Positions 53,530 to 62,235 of a DNA stretch of 64,000 nucleotides are shown one piece after another. How positions within the stretch are numbered: the stretch's first letter is position 1; each line of letters starts with the position of its first letter. Source of the DNA: CATOSP01 sp965216155 (GTDB lineage: Bacteria; Chloroflexota; Dehalococcoidia; Lucifugimonadales; UBA3495). Below the pieces are notes generated by a model. It worked only from the letters and a program-made list of their open reading frames with translations. It did no database searches and was not told the DNA's origin. The translations under genes were made by a program, and so were the position numbers. The stretch covers positions 1,302,001-1,366,000 of the forward strand of contig CBDCFD010000006.1 in NCBI GenBank assembly GCA_965216155.1, in the 5' to 3' direction.

Positions 53530-54189
53530 TCAGCCAACACGGGCCTGGCGGGCTGATTCGATTGTATCAACAAACCCTGTTAAGCGGTTGGCGCCTGAAG
53601 CCATCTCTATGGTTCCGCCTGAGCCCGACCGGAATGTCAACAAATCTTTCCGGGTGAAGAACCAGACGAAGGCTGTGATAAGGATACCGACGAAGAAAGG
53701 AATCGTGAGGATGCCGATAATCAGCCACTTCTTGCTAATGGTCCGCCCTTGTTGTACCGAATCGATGTTCTCCAGGGGTATGTACGTCTCACCCTTGATG
53801 AGGCCGAAAAATTCGGAACTCTGCCCAATCAGCCGGTGGGTTGTAATCAGGGTTCTGTTGCCTCTGTCACTAGCCTCACTGAGTATCTGTTCGTATGGCT
53901 GCAATGAGAACAACATTCTGGGCAACTGCCTGGAGACTGCGGGCGCCGCTGCCGCCGGGGCTGCGTACGCGGGCGCTGCCGCCGGCGCGGGTTGAGGGAC
54001 GGGCGCGGGTGCGTCGCCGTAAATGTTGACGGCGTTGTTCCCGTCGGTGTCAAAGTCCACGCCCATCCCGCGGGCGGGGTTGTTCGCGTCCATCCAGTCC
54101 GCCCCGGTGAAGTTATAGCGGTTGCCGTCCGCCCCCGTGATTACCCCGGAGTTAGCTGCGATGTCGAAGTTCAAGACCTGACCATTCAT
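53530..54189 (-). CDS. OB-like domain plus bPH-domain membrane protein
   Basis: 219 residues from ATG 54189, which has AGGAGG upstream. Residues 1-57 form a small domain (NSGVITGADGNRYNFTGADW to VDFDTDGNNAVNIY) nearly the same as the N-terminus of the next protein; its G-I-G-Y-F-W spacing resembles cold-shock/OB domains. An Ala/Pro linker follows, then the bPH-like domain (MLFSLQPYEQILSEAS, TTHRLIG, YIPLENIDSVQ) and a membrane pair near 170. Likely cytoplasmic-face membrane protein, role unknown. Confidence 0.75.
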   Translation of the reverse strand: MNGQVLNFDIAANSGVITGADGNRYNFTGADWMDANNPARGMGVDFDTDGNNAVNIYGDAPAPVPQPAPAAAPAYAAPAAAAPAVSRQLPRMLFSLQPYEQILSEASDRGNRTLITTHRLIGQSSEFFGLIKGETYIPLENIDSVQQGRTISKKWLIIGILTIPFFVGILITAFVWFFTRKDLLTFRSGSGGTIEMASGANRLTGFVDTIESARQARVG

Positions 54190-54241
54190 CCTGGTGCCTC
54201 CTTTTAGCGTTGGGTTCCGTTGGCCCTGCCGGGCTTGCGGC

Positions 54242-54898
54242 CTAAAACCACTGTTTATCGCCGTCAACGTAGATTTCCCGGAAGTCCTCGTCGGACTTGG
54301 TGATGTAGATGGCCCCTTCCGCAACGCCAATCGCGCCCATCGCAATCAAAATCAGGATGCCTATGAACCTGAATCCCATGGCAACGTAACTAAAGGCGTC
54401 GATGAAACTGCCGAGGAAACCGAAGGCGCCGGAAATGATGTAAAACAACTGGAGGCCGACGAAGCCGCCCATCGCCTGCATGACCCCGGTCCGGATGTTG
54501 CCCAGGTAGAACTTATGGATGCCCGTCCAGCCGAGGACGATTGCCAGCAGCGCGGCGACCATCCTGTCGTTCTCTCCCCTGAGCAGCCCGGAGAAGGGTT
54601 GGACCGTTCCGGCAATGTCAACGGACGGGATGGCGCTCGCGGCGGAACTTACAAATGAACTCGGGGCGGAAGCTGGGGCAGGGGCCGCAACAGGTGTGGG
54701 GGCCGCGACCGGAGCGTCCAGGGCCACGTAGATGCCGATGGCGTTGTTCCCCTCCGCGTCGAAGTCCACCCTCATGCCCGGAGCGGGGGCGTCGGGTTCC
54801 TTCCATTCGGCCCCGGCGAAGTCGTACCGGTTGCCGTCGTCCCCTGAGATTGTTCCCGAGTTGGTTTGAAAGGAATAGTCCAATACCTGTTCGTTCAT
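54242..54898 (-). CDS. OB-like domain plus TM2-domain membrane protein
   Basis: 218 residues. The same N-terminal OB-like domain (NSGTISGDDGNRYDFAGAEW) is fused through an Ala/Pro linker to a TM2 domain with the diagnostic GWTGIHKFYLGNIRTG loop between helices, then further hydrophobic segments. GGAGG precedes the start. The gene is preceded by leader element copy 2. Together with the two bPH genes downstream it forms a three-gene group. Confidence 0.8.
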   Translation of the reverse strand: MNEQVLDYSFQTNSGTISGDDGNRYDFAGAEWKEPDAPAPGMRVDFDAEGNNAIGIYVALDAPVAAPTPVAAPAPASAPSSFVSSAASAIPSVDIAGTVQPFSGLLRGENDRMVAALLAIVLGWTGIHKFYLGNIRTGVMQAMGGFVGLQLFYIISGAFGFLGSFIDAFSYVAMGFRFIGILILIAMGAIGVAEGAIYITKSDEDFREIYVDGDKQWF

Positions 54899-55044
54899 CC
54901 GGGGTCCTCCTTTCTTGTAGAGATGCCTGGAGCGGGATGCGGAGGGGCCGCCGCATTTCTCCGGGAATTATCGAAACGGGCCGGTTGGCCCCGCCCCTCG
55001 AATCAAGGCAAGAAATGGCTAAGGCTGCCGGATTGAGGAGCAAG

Positions 55045-55338
55045 CTCGGCGGCAGGACTCAGGGGAGGGGACTCGGGGAAGGGGCGCAAGACCCCGGCAG
55101 GTTGGGTGGAGAAGCTAAGGATTGCAGGGGATGGTATGTTGCCGGCGGCTGCGGTAGGATGCCGCCCGCGGATGAGGGGTCCCTATTCCGGGGTTACTGG
55201 AGCGTATTTGCATTGCACACGTCCCGTCGGGCCAGTGACGTTAGCTACTCAAGATACCCTACACGTCTAAACCCTGTGCAGTTCTGTCGAAATGTAACAG
55301 TAACAATGACTATAAGTCAAGTTTGTCGGAATCGGGTA
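55045..55338 (-). repeat. Dispersed leader element, copy 2
   Basis: Near-identical copy of 755-1035 with a short extra G-rich piece. It ends about 147 bp upstream of the TM2-protein start (54898), a spacing similar to copy 1 and its gene. Same relative orientation, same promoter-like hexamers. Confidence 0.72.
55291..55320 (-). promoter_or_regulatory. Candidate sigma-70 promoter in leader element copy 2
   Basis: TTGACT (55320-55315) then 18 nt and TACATT (55296-55291) on the minus strand, matching copy 1 exactly in sequence and spacing. Confidence 0.45.
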
Positions 55339-55377
55339 TTCTCAGCACGTACTGGCAATGCCAAGAAGGGAGAGAAA

Positions 55378-55404
55378 GGAGCGCGGGCGGGATGCCCGCG
55401 CTCC
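55378..55404. terminator. Perfect 11-bp GC-rich hairpin
   Basis: GGAGCGCGGGC (55378-55388) pairs with GCCCGCGCTCC (55394-55404) around GGGAT. It lies 57 nt past the cupin stop and could end that minus-strand operon. Confidence 0.55.
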
Positions 55405-55460
55405 CAGAGGGTTTCCATCCTGTGCAGCCATGTGAATTTCGGCGGGAACGGCGACGAGCC

Positions 55461-55901
55461 TCAAACCGTCGGCTCGCCCAACCCGCCGGGAAAGGCGGGT
55501 TGGGCCTCGTCCGCTCCGGGCCAGGGCGGAGAGGTGTAGCAGAGGAAGCGCAGCGGCCCATCCTCGCCCGCGCTGAACTGGAAGCGCCAACCTGTGGGGA
55601 TGGTCAAGGCGTCGCCCGGCCCCACTGCCACCGGCGGCGCTGTCTCCGCCTCGGCATCCGGCGGGCAGCGCCAGACCTGGCCCGTACCTTCCAGCACGTA
55701 CCAGATTTCCTCAACGGTCTGGTGCCAGACTGGGCGGGAGACCCCTCCGGCGGCCAGGCTGACTTCGACGAGACTGGCGCGGGCCGCCCCGTTTTTTTCG
55801 TCTACCAGCAGGCGGATTTCGGAGCCGTCGTGGGCAGTAACATCGGCGGTTGCGCCGCGGCGGCCCACGGTGGATGTTTCGGACGGGGTGGGTTGAGACA
55901 T
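55461..55901 (-). CDS. Cupin-domain protein
   Basis: 146 residues. Cupin strands with WHQTVEEIWYVLEGTGQVW and PGDALTIPTGWRFQF; the first motif has a single His plus Glu, so metal binding may differ from the other cupin at 31598. AGGAGC lies 7 nt before the start, which is 17 nt after the transporter stop: last gene of a crotonase-transporter-cupin operon. Confidence 0.82.
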   Translation of the reverse strand: MSQPTPSETSTVGRRGATADVTAHDGSEIRLLVDEKNGAARASLVEVSLAAGGVSRPVWHQTVEEIWYVLEGTGQVWRCPPDAEAETAPPVAVGPGDALTIPTGWRFQFSAGEDGPLRFLCYTSPPWPGADEAQPAFPGGLGEPTV

Positions 55902-55918
55902 TTCAGGCTCCTAGCCAG

Positions 55919-57334
55919 CTAAATCGTTAGTCCCTGGCCCAACCATCGCCAGTAGGGGATGACTATGAAGATCAAGACCGCGATTGCCACCAGGGTCATT
56001 ACGACCCCAAAGCGGAACACCTCCGGTGCGCCCATGTTGGCGCGCTGGAATATGAAGACGCTGGCGGTGGCTCCAGCGGGATAGTAGACCAGAGCGTCGC
56101 CCACCACGACAGCGGCGAGGCCGCAGACCATGGGATTGAGGCCCAGGGACTGTCCGGTGGACATGGCGATGGGAATAATGAACGCCAGGTATCCGGAGAT
56201 GTTGGGCATCATTAAGCGGACGATCGCCGACGCCACAGCCAGGGCCAGAAGCAACAGGATGGGGTAATCGACCACTCCAGCCGCCGCACCCACCAGGATT
56301 CCCGCGAACCAAGCGGCCGCGCCGCTGATCGCCAGGGCGTGGGCGAGGGACAGGGACGAGGCAATGACGAAGAAGTTGCTCCACCCTAGTCCACGTTCGA
56401 ATTCGCTCCAGGTGAGGATACCGAGTCCCGGTATGAGGATGATGGCCATGGCGATGAGTGCGGGCACGGCTGGCGGGAGACCATGGGCGAAGTCGGTGAA
56501 CCAGAGCAGGGCGGTGCCCAGCGCGATCAAGCCGGCCTTCTTTTCCGGCGTTGTCACAGGCCCGAGGGTTAGGTTGCTGCTGGTTGGACCTCCATCCGCG
56601 GTAAATCCTGACCGGTACATGAAAAAGAGGATGACGCCCCCCACCGCCAGCATGGCGTAGAAGGGCGGAGCCATAAGGACAAACCAGCGGGTCCAGGAAA
56701 AGTCTCCTATCAGCGCGGAGGCAACCACCGGGGTGATTCCCCCGGCGAGCAAGGCGGTTGAGCCAAGGCGGTTGAGGGAACCCATGGCCAACATCACGGC
56801 CTTGTTTAGCCGCGCTTCCCTGGCGATACCCCAGTGGCTCATCACCTGCTCGTAGACGTGGACCATGATCGCGCCCCTGGTGGAAGCGGATGGCAGTGCG
56901 AAGGTCAAAGCCGCAAAGGAGGCCAACATCTGGAAGTAGAGCATTCGTGGGCTTCCGCCCGCCAGGCGGATGGTATGAGATGCCATTCGTTGAGCGAGTC
57001 CGGAATGTTGAACGGCCAGCCCGATGGTCAGAATACCAAGCAGGAAGTAGGTGACCGGCTGGGCGAAGCCGTAGAGTCCGGCCTCCGTGCTGGGCGCCGC
57101 GCCGAGCAAAACCAGGAGTAAGATGCTGACTAGACCAGTGACGGCTATGGGCAGCGCTTCGGTGGCCCACAATACAACGGCCATGGCCATGACCGCCAGG
57201 GCACGTTGCCCCTCCGGTGCCAGTCCCTCGGGAGCGGGCGCGACCAGGACGGCCCCCAGGGCCAGGAGGGGCGGTAACAGCTTTAGCAAGAGCTTCGATG
57301 GGCGAACGGCGGCAGGAGCGGGAGATTCCGTCAA
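55919..57334 (-). CDS. SLC13/DASS-family anion transporter
   Basis: 471 residues with about eleven to twelve membrane segments. Family parts: VLWATEALPIAVTGL near residue 57, GSLNRLGSTALLAGG (substrate loop 1) and a later PNISGYLAFIIPIAMSTGQ region. Substrates of this family are dicarboxylates, citrate or sulfate. The upstream crotonase start is 120 nt away on the same strand. Confidence 0.85.
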   Translation of the reverse strand: MTESPAPAAVRPSKLLLKLLPPLLALGAVLVAPAPEGLAPEGQRALAVMAMAVVLWATEALPIAVTGLVSILLLVLLGAAPSTEAGLYGFAQPVTYFLLGILTIGLAVQHSGLAQRMASHTIRLAGGSPRMLYFQMLASFAALTFALPSASTRGAIMVHVYEQVMSHWGIAREARLNKAVMLAMGSLNRLGSTALLAGGITPVVASALIGDFSWTRWFVLMAPPFYAMLAVGGVILFFMYRSGFTADGGPTSSNLTLGPVTTPEKKAGLIALGTALLWFTDFAHGLPPAVPALIAMAIILIPGLGILTWSEFERGLGWSNFFVIASSLSLAHALAISGAAAWFAGILVGAAAGVVDYPILLLLALAVASAIVRLMMPNISGYLAFIIPIAMSTGQSLGLNPMVCGLAAVVVGDALVYYPAGATASVFIFQRANMGAPEVFRFGVVMTLVAIAVLIFIVIPYWRWLGQGLTI

Positions 57335-57454
57335 ATTGGCGACCGCTATTCCTCCTTGGAAAGCGAATACTCCTTGGAAAGCAAAGACCCCGGTTGGAAT
57401 ACCAGGGTCTCAGATGTGCGTCATGTGCCTCGGTGGTCCGGCCTGACGCCTGCG

Positions 57455-58228
57455 TCAGGAAACGGCGGGTTTGCGGCCCTTGCGGTCGAGGAAGTCCTTG
57501 AAGCCTTCTTCGACGGATAGTCCCCGGAAGCGGCCCGACCTGGCGCCGATCTCGTTCTGGTACTGCTCCTCCAGTGGCAGGCCGGTGTGCTCCAAGAGCA
57601 TCTGCTTGATGTTGGCCACTCCCTGGACCCGGTTTTTGGCGATGCCCGCGCCGACCTCGATGGCTTTGTCGAGCAGCTCTTCCGAGGGGACCAGGTGGTT
57701 GAGCAGGCCGATGCGGTAGGCTTCTTCAGCGAACACCTCACGGCCGCTGTAGAGCAGTTCCTTGGCTTTGGGCCAGCCCACCATCATAGGGAGGCTCCAG
57801 GTGGCGTTCATCTGGCCGTAGTTGACGGCGAGGAAGCGGAAACTGCTCTTCTCACATCCCACCAGGAAGTCCATCGACGTGGCCATGACGGTGCCGCCGC
57901 CGTAGCAGAGGCCGTTGATCGCGCCGATTATGGGCTTGGACGAGGTGGCCAAATGCCAGGTATAGTCGGAACGAATGGCGGTGATCCGTTCCCGTTCATC
58001 GTCGCCAAGCTCCCGGTTCTCGTGAATGTCGGCCCCGGCGGAGAAGGCCCGTTCCCCGTCCCCGGTGATGACGATGGCCCCCACGCCGTCGTCCTCTTCC
58101 ATCGCTCCGATTGCCTGGTCAAGCTCGGTGACCAGTTTGAAATTGAGCGCGTTCAAGACCTCGGGCCGACTCAGCGTGATGATAGCCACGCGGTCTACCT
58201 GATCGGTCTTTATGGCCTCATAAACCAT
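57455..58228 (-). CDS. Crotonase-fold enzyme (enoyl-CoA hydratase family), altered active site
   Basis: 257 residues, AAAGGAG upstream. LSRPEVLNALNFKLV, AFSAGADIHENRE and GAINGLCYGGGTVMATS mark the fold. The first Glu position is Val (TVMATS) and the second region reads LAVNYGQ, so it is not a standard hydratase. First gene of the operon with the SLC13 transporter and cupin; it may act on an imported acid after CoA activation. Confidence 0.87.
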   Translation of the reverse strand: MVYEAIKTDQVDRVAIITLSRPEVLNALNFKLVTELDQAIGAMEEDDGVGAIVITGDGERAFSAGADIHENRELGDDERERITAIRSDYTWHLATSSKPIIGAINGLCYGGGTVMATSMDFLVGCEKSSFRFLAVNYGQMNATWSLPMMVGWPKAKELLYSGREVFAEEAYRIGLLNHLVPSEELLDKAIEVGAGIAKNRVQGVANIKQMLLEHTGLPLEEQYQNEIGARSGRFRGLSVEEGFKDFLDRKGRKPAVS

Positions 58229-59021
58229 GTTGTTTCTCCTTTACTAAGGGACTGGAGGCAGGAGTGAACCAGCCTTCAGGATGAATCGTTGCTAATGATA
58301 AGGCACAGGTTTGGGCAACGCAAATGTGGTGGCTGGTAGTCAGTGGCCGGTGGTCAGTGGCTAGTGGCTACCGACCACTAGCCCAGGGCAATCGCGTCTT
58401 TAATTGGACTGCTGACACCCCGCCCTTCCCACCTAGCGTGACCACGCCTTACCATAACCCTTGCCGGAACCCCGTCCCGGTCCAAATCCCTGACCCGCCA
58501 CCCAGGTAAGATGAGTGCAAAGTCCCGGAGGTGTCCACTAAGTGTTGACGCAGCATCCAACTCGTCCTTCCCGCCCCTCCCTCGTCATTCCCGCTTTCGC
58601 CGGAATCCACCGGCCCGGTTGTGGAGTATTGCCAACGCCGGGCAGTCGGCGAGAATCGGACAACTTCGCAATCCTCCTGGCTACCCAGGCCCAATGTACC
58701 AAAATGGCGCACAATTTCCCTGAAATAAATTCTCCAGCTTCAGAACACCCGGATGTGTGCCATCGCACCCTAACCCCGAATCCACCGAAGGGATGACATT
58801 ACAGCAGCGGAGTGGGCGATGAGGGGCAAGGGGAGGCGACGGTCCGGGCACGATTTCGGGTAGATGGGGCCGGTGTCTGTCTTCAGCCGCCGCAGGGGGG
58901 CCTTCTGACCGTCTGCGGACGTTGGGCAGGCGAGATGGCGGGGAGAGGACACAGCAAGAGACACTCGCGGACCGGGGTGGCGCGAGTTGGCGGGGAGGTT
59001 AGGTCAGTTGCAGACGGGTTG
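58229..59021. other. Gene-free region with intergenic repeats and the left flank of the IS pair
   Basis: Contains the GTCAGTGGC tract (58325-58382), a REP-like ATTCCCGC-TTTC-GCCGGAAT hairpin (58580-58602) and the left copy of a 79-bp direct repeat (58691-58769). An open frame on the plus strand from 58812 is antisense to the transposase and is not real. Confidence 0.5.
58691..58769 (+). repeat. 79-bp direct repeat, left copy
   Basis: Identical except for one base to 61663-61741, in the same orientation. The two copies bracket the adjacent IS1380 and IS110 genes. The right copy leads into the small orphan gene at 61778, so the repeat may be the leader of that gene family. Confidence 0.8.
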
Positions 59022-60383
59022 TCAGGCTGGGAGTGGAATCGCTCGCAGCCGGGCCAGGGCGCGACTGAACTGGGTTTCCCAAGGCCAGCGCTGTGGCAGA
59101 TGCAGGGTGAGGCGGCGTGCCGAGTGGGTGATACGTCCGGCGAGGGAGAAGAACCGCCGCCGGAGGGTCTTGGTGGTCACGATCTGCTCGCCCAGGCCGA
59201 TGCGGGCTGTCCAGCGGGCCAGGTTGTGCGCCATCACCTGTACCGCCAGCCAGGCGGCGTTGGCGGCGAAGCGGCCCGAGGGGAGATGGTTCAGCCCGAC
59301 GCCGTACTTCAGGTCTCGGATGGCGTTCTCGATCTCGGCGTGGCGGCGATGGTCAGCCTCCAGTTCGAGCATCTCCCCGTCCCGGCCGGTGATGAAGCCG
59401 TGATAGCTGTAGGTGGTGAAGAGGGCCAGCTGGGAACCGGGGGTGGGCTTCACTCGCCGGACTATGAGCCGTACCGGCGCGGCGTCCGCCTCGGCCTGGA
59501 AGGGGGTGTAGGTGGTCTCTGCCACATCGGCGGCGCCGTCCATCCAGTAGGGAATCAGCGCCCAGTCCTCCTCGGGAATCGCCTCGATGACATTGTGCAG
59601 GCTTTTGTGCTGGCGGATGGTGATGGAGAAGCGGACATCCATCTTGCGGCAGACGGCGGCCACGGCGTGGGTATAGAAGCCGCTGTCGGCCCGCACCGTG
59701 AGTTGCCCCCGGGCCCCGGCGTAGCGCACCCGCCCCACCGTCTCACGCAGGAAGTGGGCGGCGCCGCGGGCGGTGTTGGCCCGGCCCTCGCGCAGCCGGG
59801 CCATCAGCACGTCCCCGGTGCCGGCGGCGATGGCCAGCAGTGTGTGATAGCCCCGCTTGCCGATGTAACCATGGTGCCGAGCTCCTTCCTTGTCCAGTCC
59901 GTAGGTCTCGCAGATGGTGGAATCGAGGTCGATAGTCAAGGGCACGCCGCCGGGTCCGGCCCCCGCCTGCCAGGCCCGGGCCAGCAGCTCACGGCTCACC
60001 CGGTCCAACTGACGGACATGGCCCCACCTGAAGCTGCGCAGGAAGGCGCCCAGGGTGGAGGGAGCTTTAGCCGTGAAACCGAGAACGCGGGCCGTCCCCC
60101 CGGTGCGCAGCGCATCGGCGTCGTCGATGCAGTCGCCCCCAGCCAGCGCGGAAGCGACCAGCGTCATCATCTTGTCGCCGGTGTTGGCCCGGCCCGGCGC
60201 ATCGCCCAAGTCCAGGCGCCGGTCAACCAGTTGGGGCAGACCCAAGTGCAAGGCCAGGGTGGCCGGAAGGATCAGCCCAGCGTTGGCCACCAGGCGGGTG
60301 TCGTCGAAGGCGGTACGGATGCGGTCGGGGTGGTGGCGTGGCAGCATCTTGTATCCTGACTTTGGCCCGCGACAATAGCTCAT
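59022..60383 (-). CDS. IS1380-family transposase
   Basis: 453 residues from ATG 60383 (ATG 60347 is an alternative). DDE-type: TIDLDSTICETYG, then RADSGFYTHAV, and YGVGLNHLPSGRFAAN near the end with the conserved Glu in HAEIENAIRDLKYG. Intact, so possibly active. Element ends could not be defined; it abuts the IS110 gene on the opposite strand. Confidence 0.9.
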   Translation of the reverse strand: MSYCRGPKSGYKMLPRHHPDRIRTAFDDTRLVANAGLILPATLALHLGLPQLVDRRLDLGDAPGRANTGDKMMTLVASALAGGDCIDDADALRTGGTARVLGFTAKAPSTLGAFLRSFRWGHVRQLDRVSRELLARAWQAGAGPGGVPLTIDLDSTICETYGLDKEGARHHGYIGKRGYHTLLAIAAGTGDVLMARLREGRANTARGAAHFLRETVGRVRYAGARGQLTVRADSGFYTHAVAAVCRKMDVRFSITIRQHKSLHNVIEAIPEEDWALIPYWMDGAADVAETTYTPFQAEADAAPVRLIVRRVKPTPGSQLALFTTYSYHGFITGRDGEMLELEADHRRHAEIENAIRDLKYGVGLNHLPSGRFAANAAWLAVQVMAHNLARWTARIGLGEQIVTTKTLRRRFFSLAGRITHSARRLTLHLPQRWPWETQFSRALARLRAIPLPA

Positions 60384-60546
60384 ATGTGGCGGTCCAGAGC
60401 GCGGCAGACCGGTAGCATCTGGGTCATGGTAGACCGTCCAATAGCAGGGGTCGCCGCGTTCCTCAACGGTAGAACCCGGACAGTTGCCTGGGCCAATCGA
60501 GCCCGCATCGTGCAAGGAAGGGTCAACACTGAAAGAGGAGGTACAG
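60384..60546 (+). ncRNA. IS110 left non-coding end, candidate bridge-RNA region
   Basis: 163 bp without a gene between the IS1380 start and the IS110 start. IS110-type elements are known to express a structured bridge RNA from a non-coding end. I can only say that the space is suitable; structure was not computed. Confidence 0.3.
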
Positions 60547-61509
60547 ATGGAAGGAGAAGCGAGGTTCGTAGGCATTGATGTCTCAAAGGCGCAGTTGGAC
60601 GTTGCTGTCCGGCCTACGGGGAAGAGATGGACCCTGCCCTACGACCAGACCGGAATTGAGGGACTGATCCCCCAGATAGTGGACCTGGAGCCTGCCTTGG
60701 TGTTGTTGGAGGCTACGGGCGGCTTGGAACTGCCCTTGGCGGCCGCCCTGGCCGCGGCGGCGCTGCCGGTGGTGGTGGTCAACCCACGCCAGGTCAGGGA
60801 CTTCGCCAAGGCCACCGGAACGCTGGCCAAGACCGGCACTCTGGACGCGGGGGTCCTGGCCCATTTCGCCGACGCCGTCCGTCCTGAGGTGCGCCCCCTC
60901 AAGGACGCCGAGACCCAGGTCCTCAACTCGCTGACTGCCCGCAGGCACCAGGTGATGACCATGCTGGTCTCCGGGAAGAACCGGCTAGGCACCGCCATCG
61001 GCGCCGTTAGTCCCCGCATTGAAGCCCACATCGCGTGGTTGGAACAAGAGTTGAGCGACTTGGACAAGGGGCTGCGTCAGACTTTGCGCCGGAGTCCGGT
61101 GTGGCGTGAGAAGGACGACCTGCTCCGCACCGTTCCCGGTGCCGGAGAGCAGATCTCCCTCACTCTGCTGGCCAATCTGCCAGAGCTGGGCACGCTGAAT
61201 CGCCGGCAGATCGCCGCCCTTGTGGGCGTGGCCCCCTACAACCGAGACAGTGTCACCCTGCGGGGCAAACGCGCCGTCTGGGGCGGACGCTCCCGGGTGC
61301 GGGCCGTCCTCTACATGGGAGCGTTGGTAGCCAGCCGCCACAACCCTGCTATCCGGGACTTCTACCAGAGGCTGCTGGCAGCTGGCAAGCCGAAAAAGGC
61401 GGCGCTGGCCGCGTCCATGCGCAAACTGCTGGTTATACTCAACGGCATGCTCAAACATGGCTCCCCTTGGTGCGATATGACTCAGCCAGTCGCCGCTCAT
61501 TCCTATTGA
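60547..61509 (+). CDS. IS110-family transposase
   Basis: 320 residues from ATG 60547, with GAGGAGG upstream. RuvC-like N-terminal domain: FVGIDVSKAQLDVAV and LLEATGGLELPLAAAL with DEDD acidic residues; C-terminal Tnp_20 part: LRTVPGAGEQISLTLLANLP, VGVAPYNRDS with the catalytic Ser, then RVRAVLYMGALVASRHNP. Intact; acts as a DEDD recombinase forming circular intermediates. Confidence 0.92.
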   Translation: MEGEARFVGIDVSKAQLDVAVRPTGKRWTLPYDQTGIEGLIPQIVDLEPALVLLEATGGLELPLAAALAAAALPVVVVNPRQVRDFAKATGTLAKTGTLDAGVLAHFADAVRPEVRPLKDAETQVLNSLTARRHQVMTMLVSGKNRLGTAIGAVSPRIEAHIAWLEQELSDLDKGLRQTLRRSPVWREKDDLLRTVPGAGEQISLTLLANLPELGTLNRRQIAALVGVAPYNRDSVTLRGKRAVWGGRSRVRAVLYMGALVASRHNPAIRDFYQRLLAAGKPKKAALAASMRKLLVILNGMLKHGSPWCDMTQPVAAHSY

Positions 61510-61662
61510 CTTTCAAGACAGTTGCTATTGGGTGCTCCTTTTCCGGGGTCGGTTTTCTGTTTCAAAACCATTATCCCAGAAGCACGGGAGCACCTTCTTA
61601 CCGCTTCAGGACGCTGACCCGACGCCCTCCTTCGGTGGATTCGGGCTAACCCGCCACCCAGG

Positions 61663-61741
61663 CCAATGTACCAAAATGGCGCACAATTTCCCTGAAATAA
61701 ATTCTCCAGCTTCAGAACACCCGAATGTGTGCCATCGCACC
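61663..61741 (+). repeat. 79-bp direct repeat, right copy
   Basis: Second copy of 58691-58769. It lies 37 bp upstream of the small orphan gene at 61778. Flanking it on the left is CCTTCGGTGGATTCGGG, which recurs inverted just right of the left copy. Confidence 0.8.
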
Positions 61742-61777
61742 ATCTCCAAAAACTGAAGGAGCAAACCAGCCGGCAGC

Positions 61778-62128
61778 ATGAGCAATGGCTCTGAAATTGA
61801 CGCCCTGTGGTCCCGCGTCCGCGCTCTCAAACGCAAACTGGCCCGTCCGTTGGCGGAACTCCACCTCCGACGCATGGCCGGTGAGCTATGCTTGGAGTGG
61901 ACCTGCGCCCAGGCAGACCGCCAACCTTTTCCCAACTCTCAAACCTTTGTCATCCGCGTCGTCGGCTCCGGCTACCGTCTGCATACCTTCACAGCCGTCG
62001 TCCGCTACCTGAAACGCTGCCGCGCTGAAAACCGGATGCCCGGCCCCTGGGGTCTCCTCCGGACCCTCTGCCGCCCTGGACCCCATCGCTGTAGGGGCAA
62101 CCCTTGTGGTTGCCTATTCTGGCCGTGA
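61778..62128 (+). CDS. Small orphan protein, copy 2
   Basis: 116 residues, paralogue of the 1731 product: VRALKRKLARPLAELHLRRM, LEWTCAQADRQPFP, FVIRVVGSGYRLHTFTAVVR, YLKRCRAENRMPGPWGLLRT. Here the tail stays in frame up to GLLRTLCRPGP and then continues into probable non-coding sequence. AAGGAGC is 16 nt upstream, further than usual. Two copies 60 kb apart and the shared leader suggest a repeated genomic unit. Confidence 0.6.
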   Translation: MSNGSEIDALWSRVRALKRKLARPLAELHLRRMAGELCLEWTCAQADRQPFPNSQTFVIRVVGSGYRLHTFTAVVRYLKRCRAENRMPGPWGLLRTLCRPGPHRCRGNPCGCLFWP

Positions 62129-62235
62129 AGAGGTTAAGATGCGATTGCCCTGGACACTAGCCATTACCGTTGCGTGTTGGGGGTGCTGCTAGTATGCTTT
62201 TCTGGCTTCGAGAGGCGAGTATCAGGAGAACGGGC

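Noticed and set aside
55911..57170. Long open frame antisense-phase to the SLC13 transporter
   Set aside because: It is a shifted-frame shadow on the same strand as a convincing membrane transporter and its protein is Arg/His-rich without domains.
58812..60359. 515-codon open frame opposite the IS1380 transposase
   Set aside because: It is antisense to an intact transposase with clear DDE motifs; its Gly/Gln-rich sequence is a product of GC-rich codon bias.
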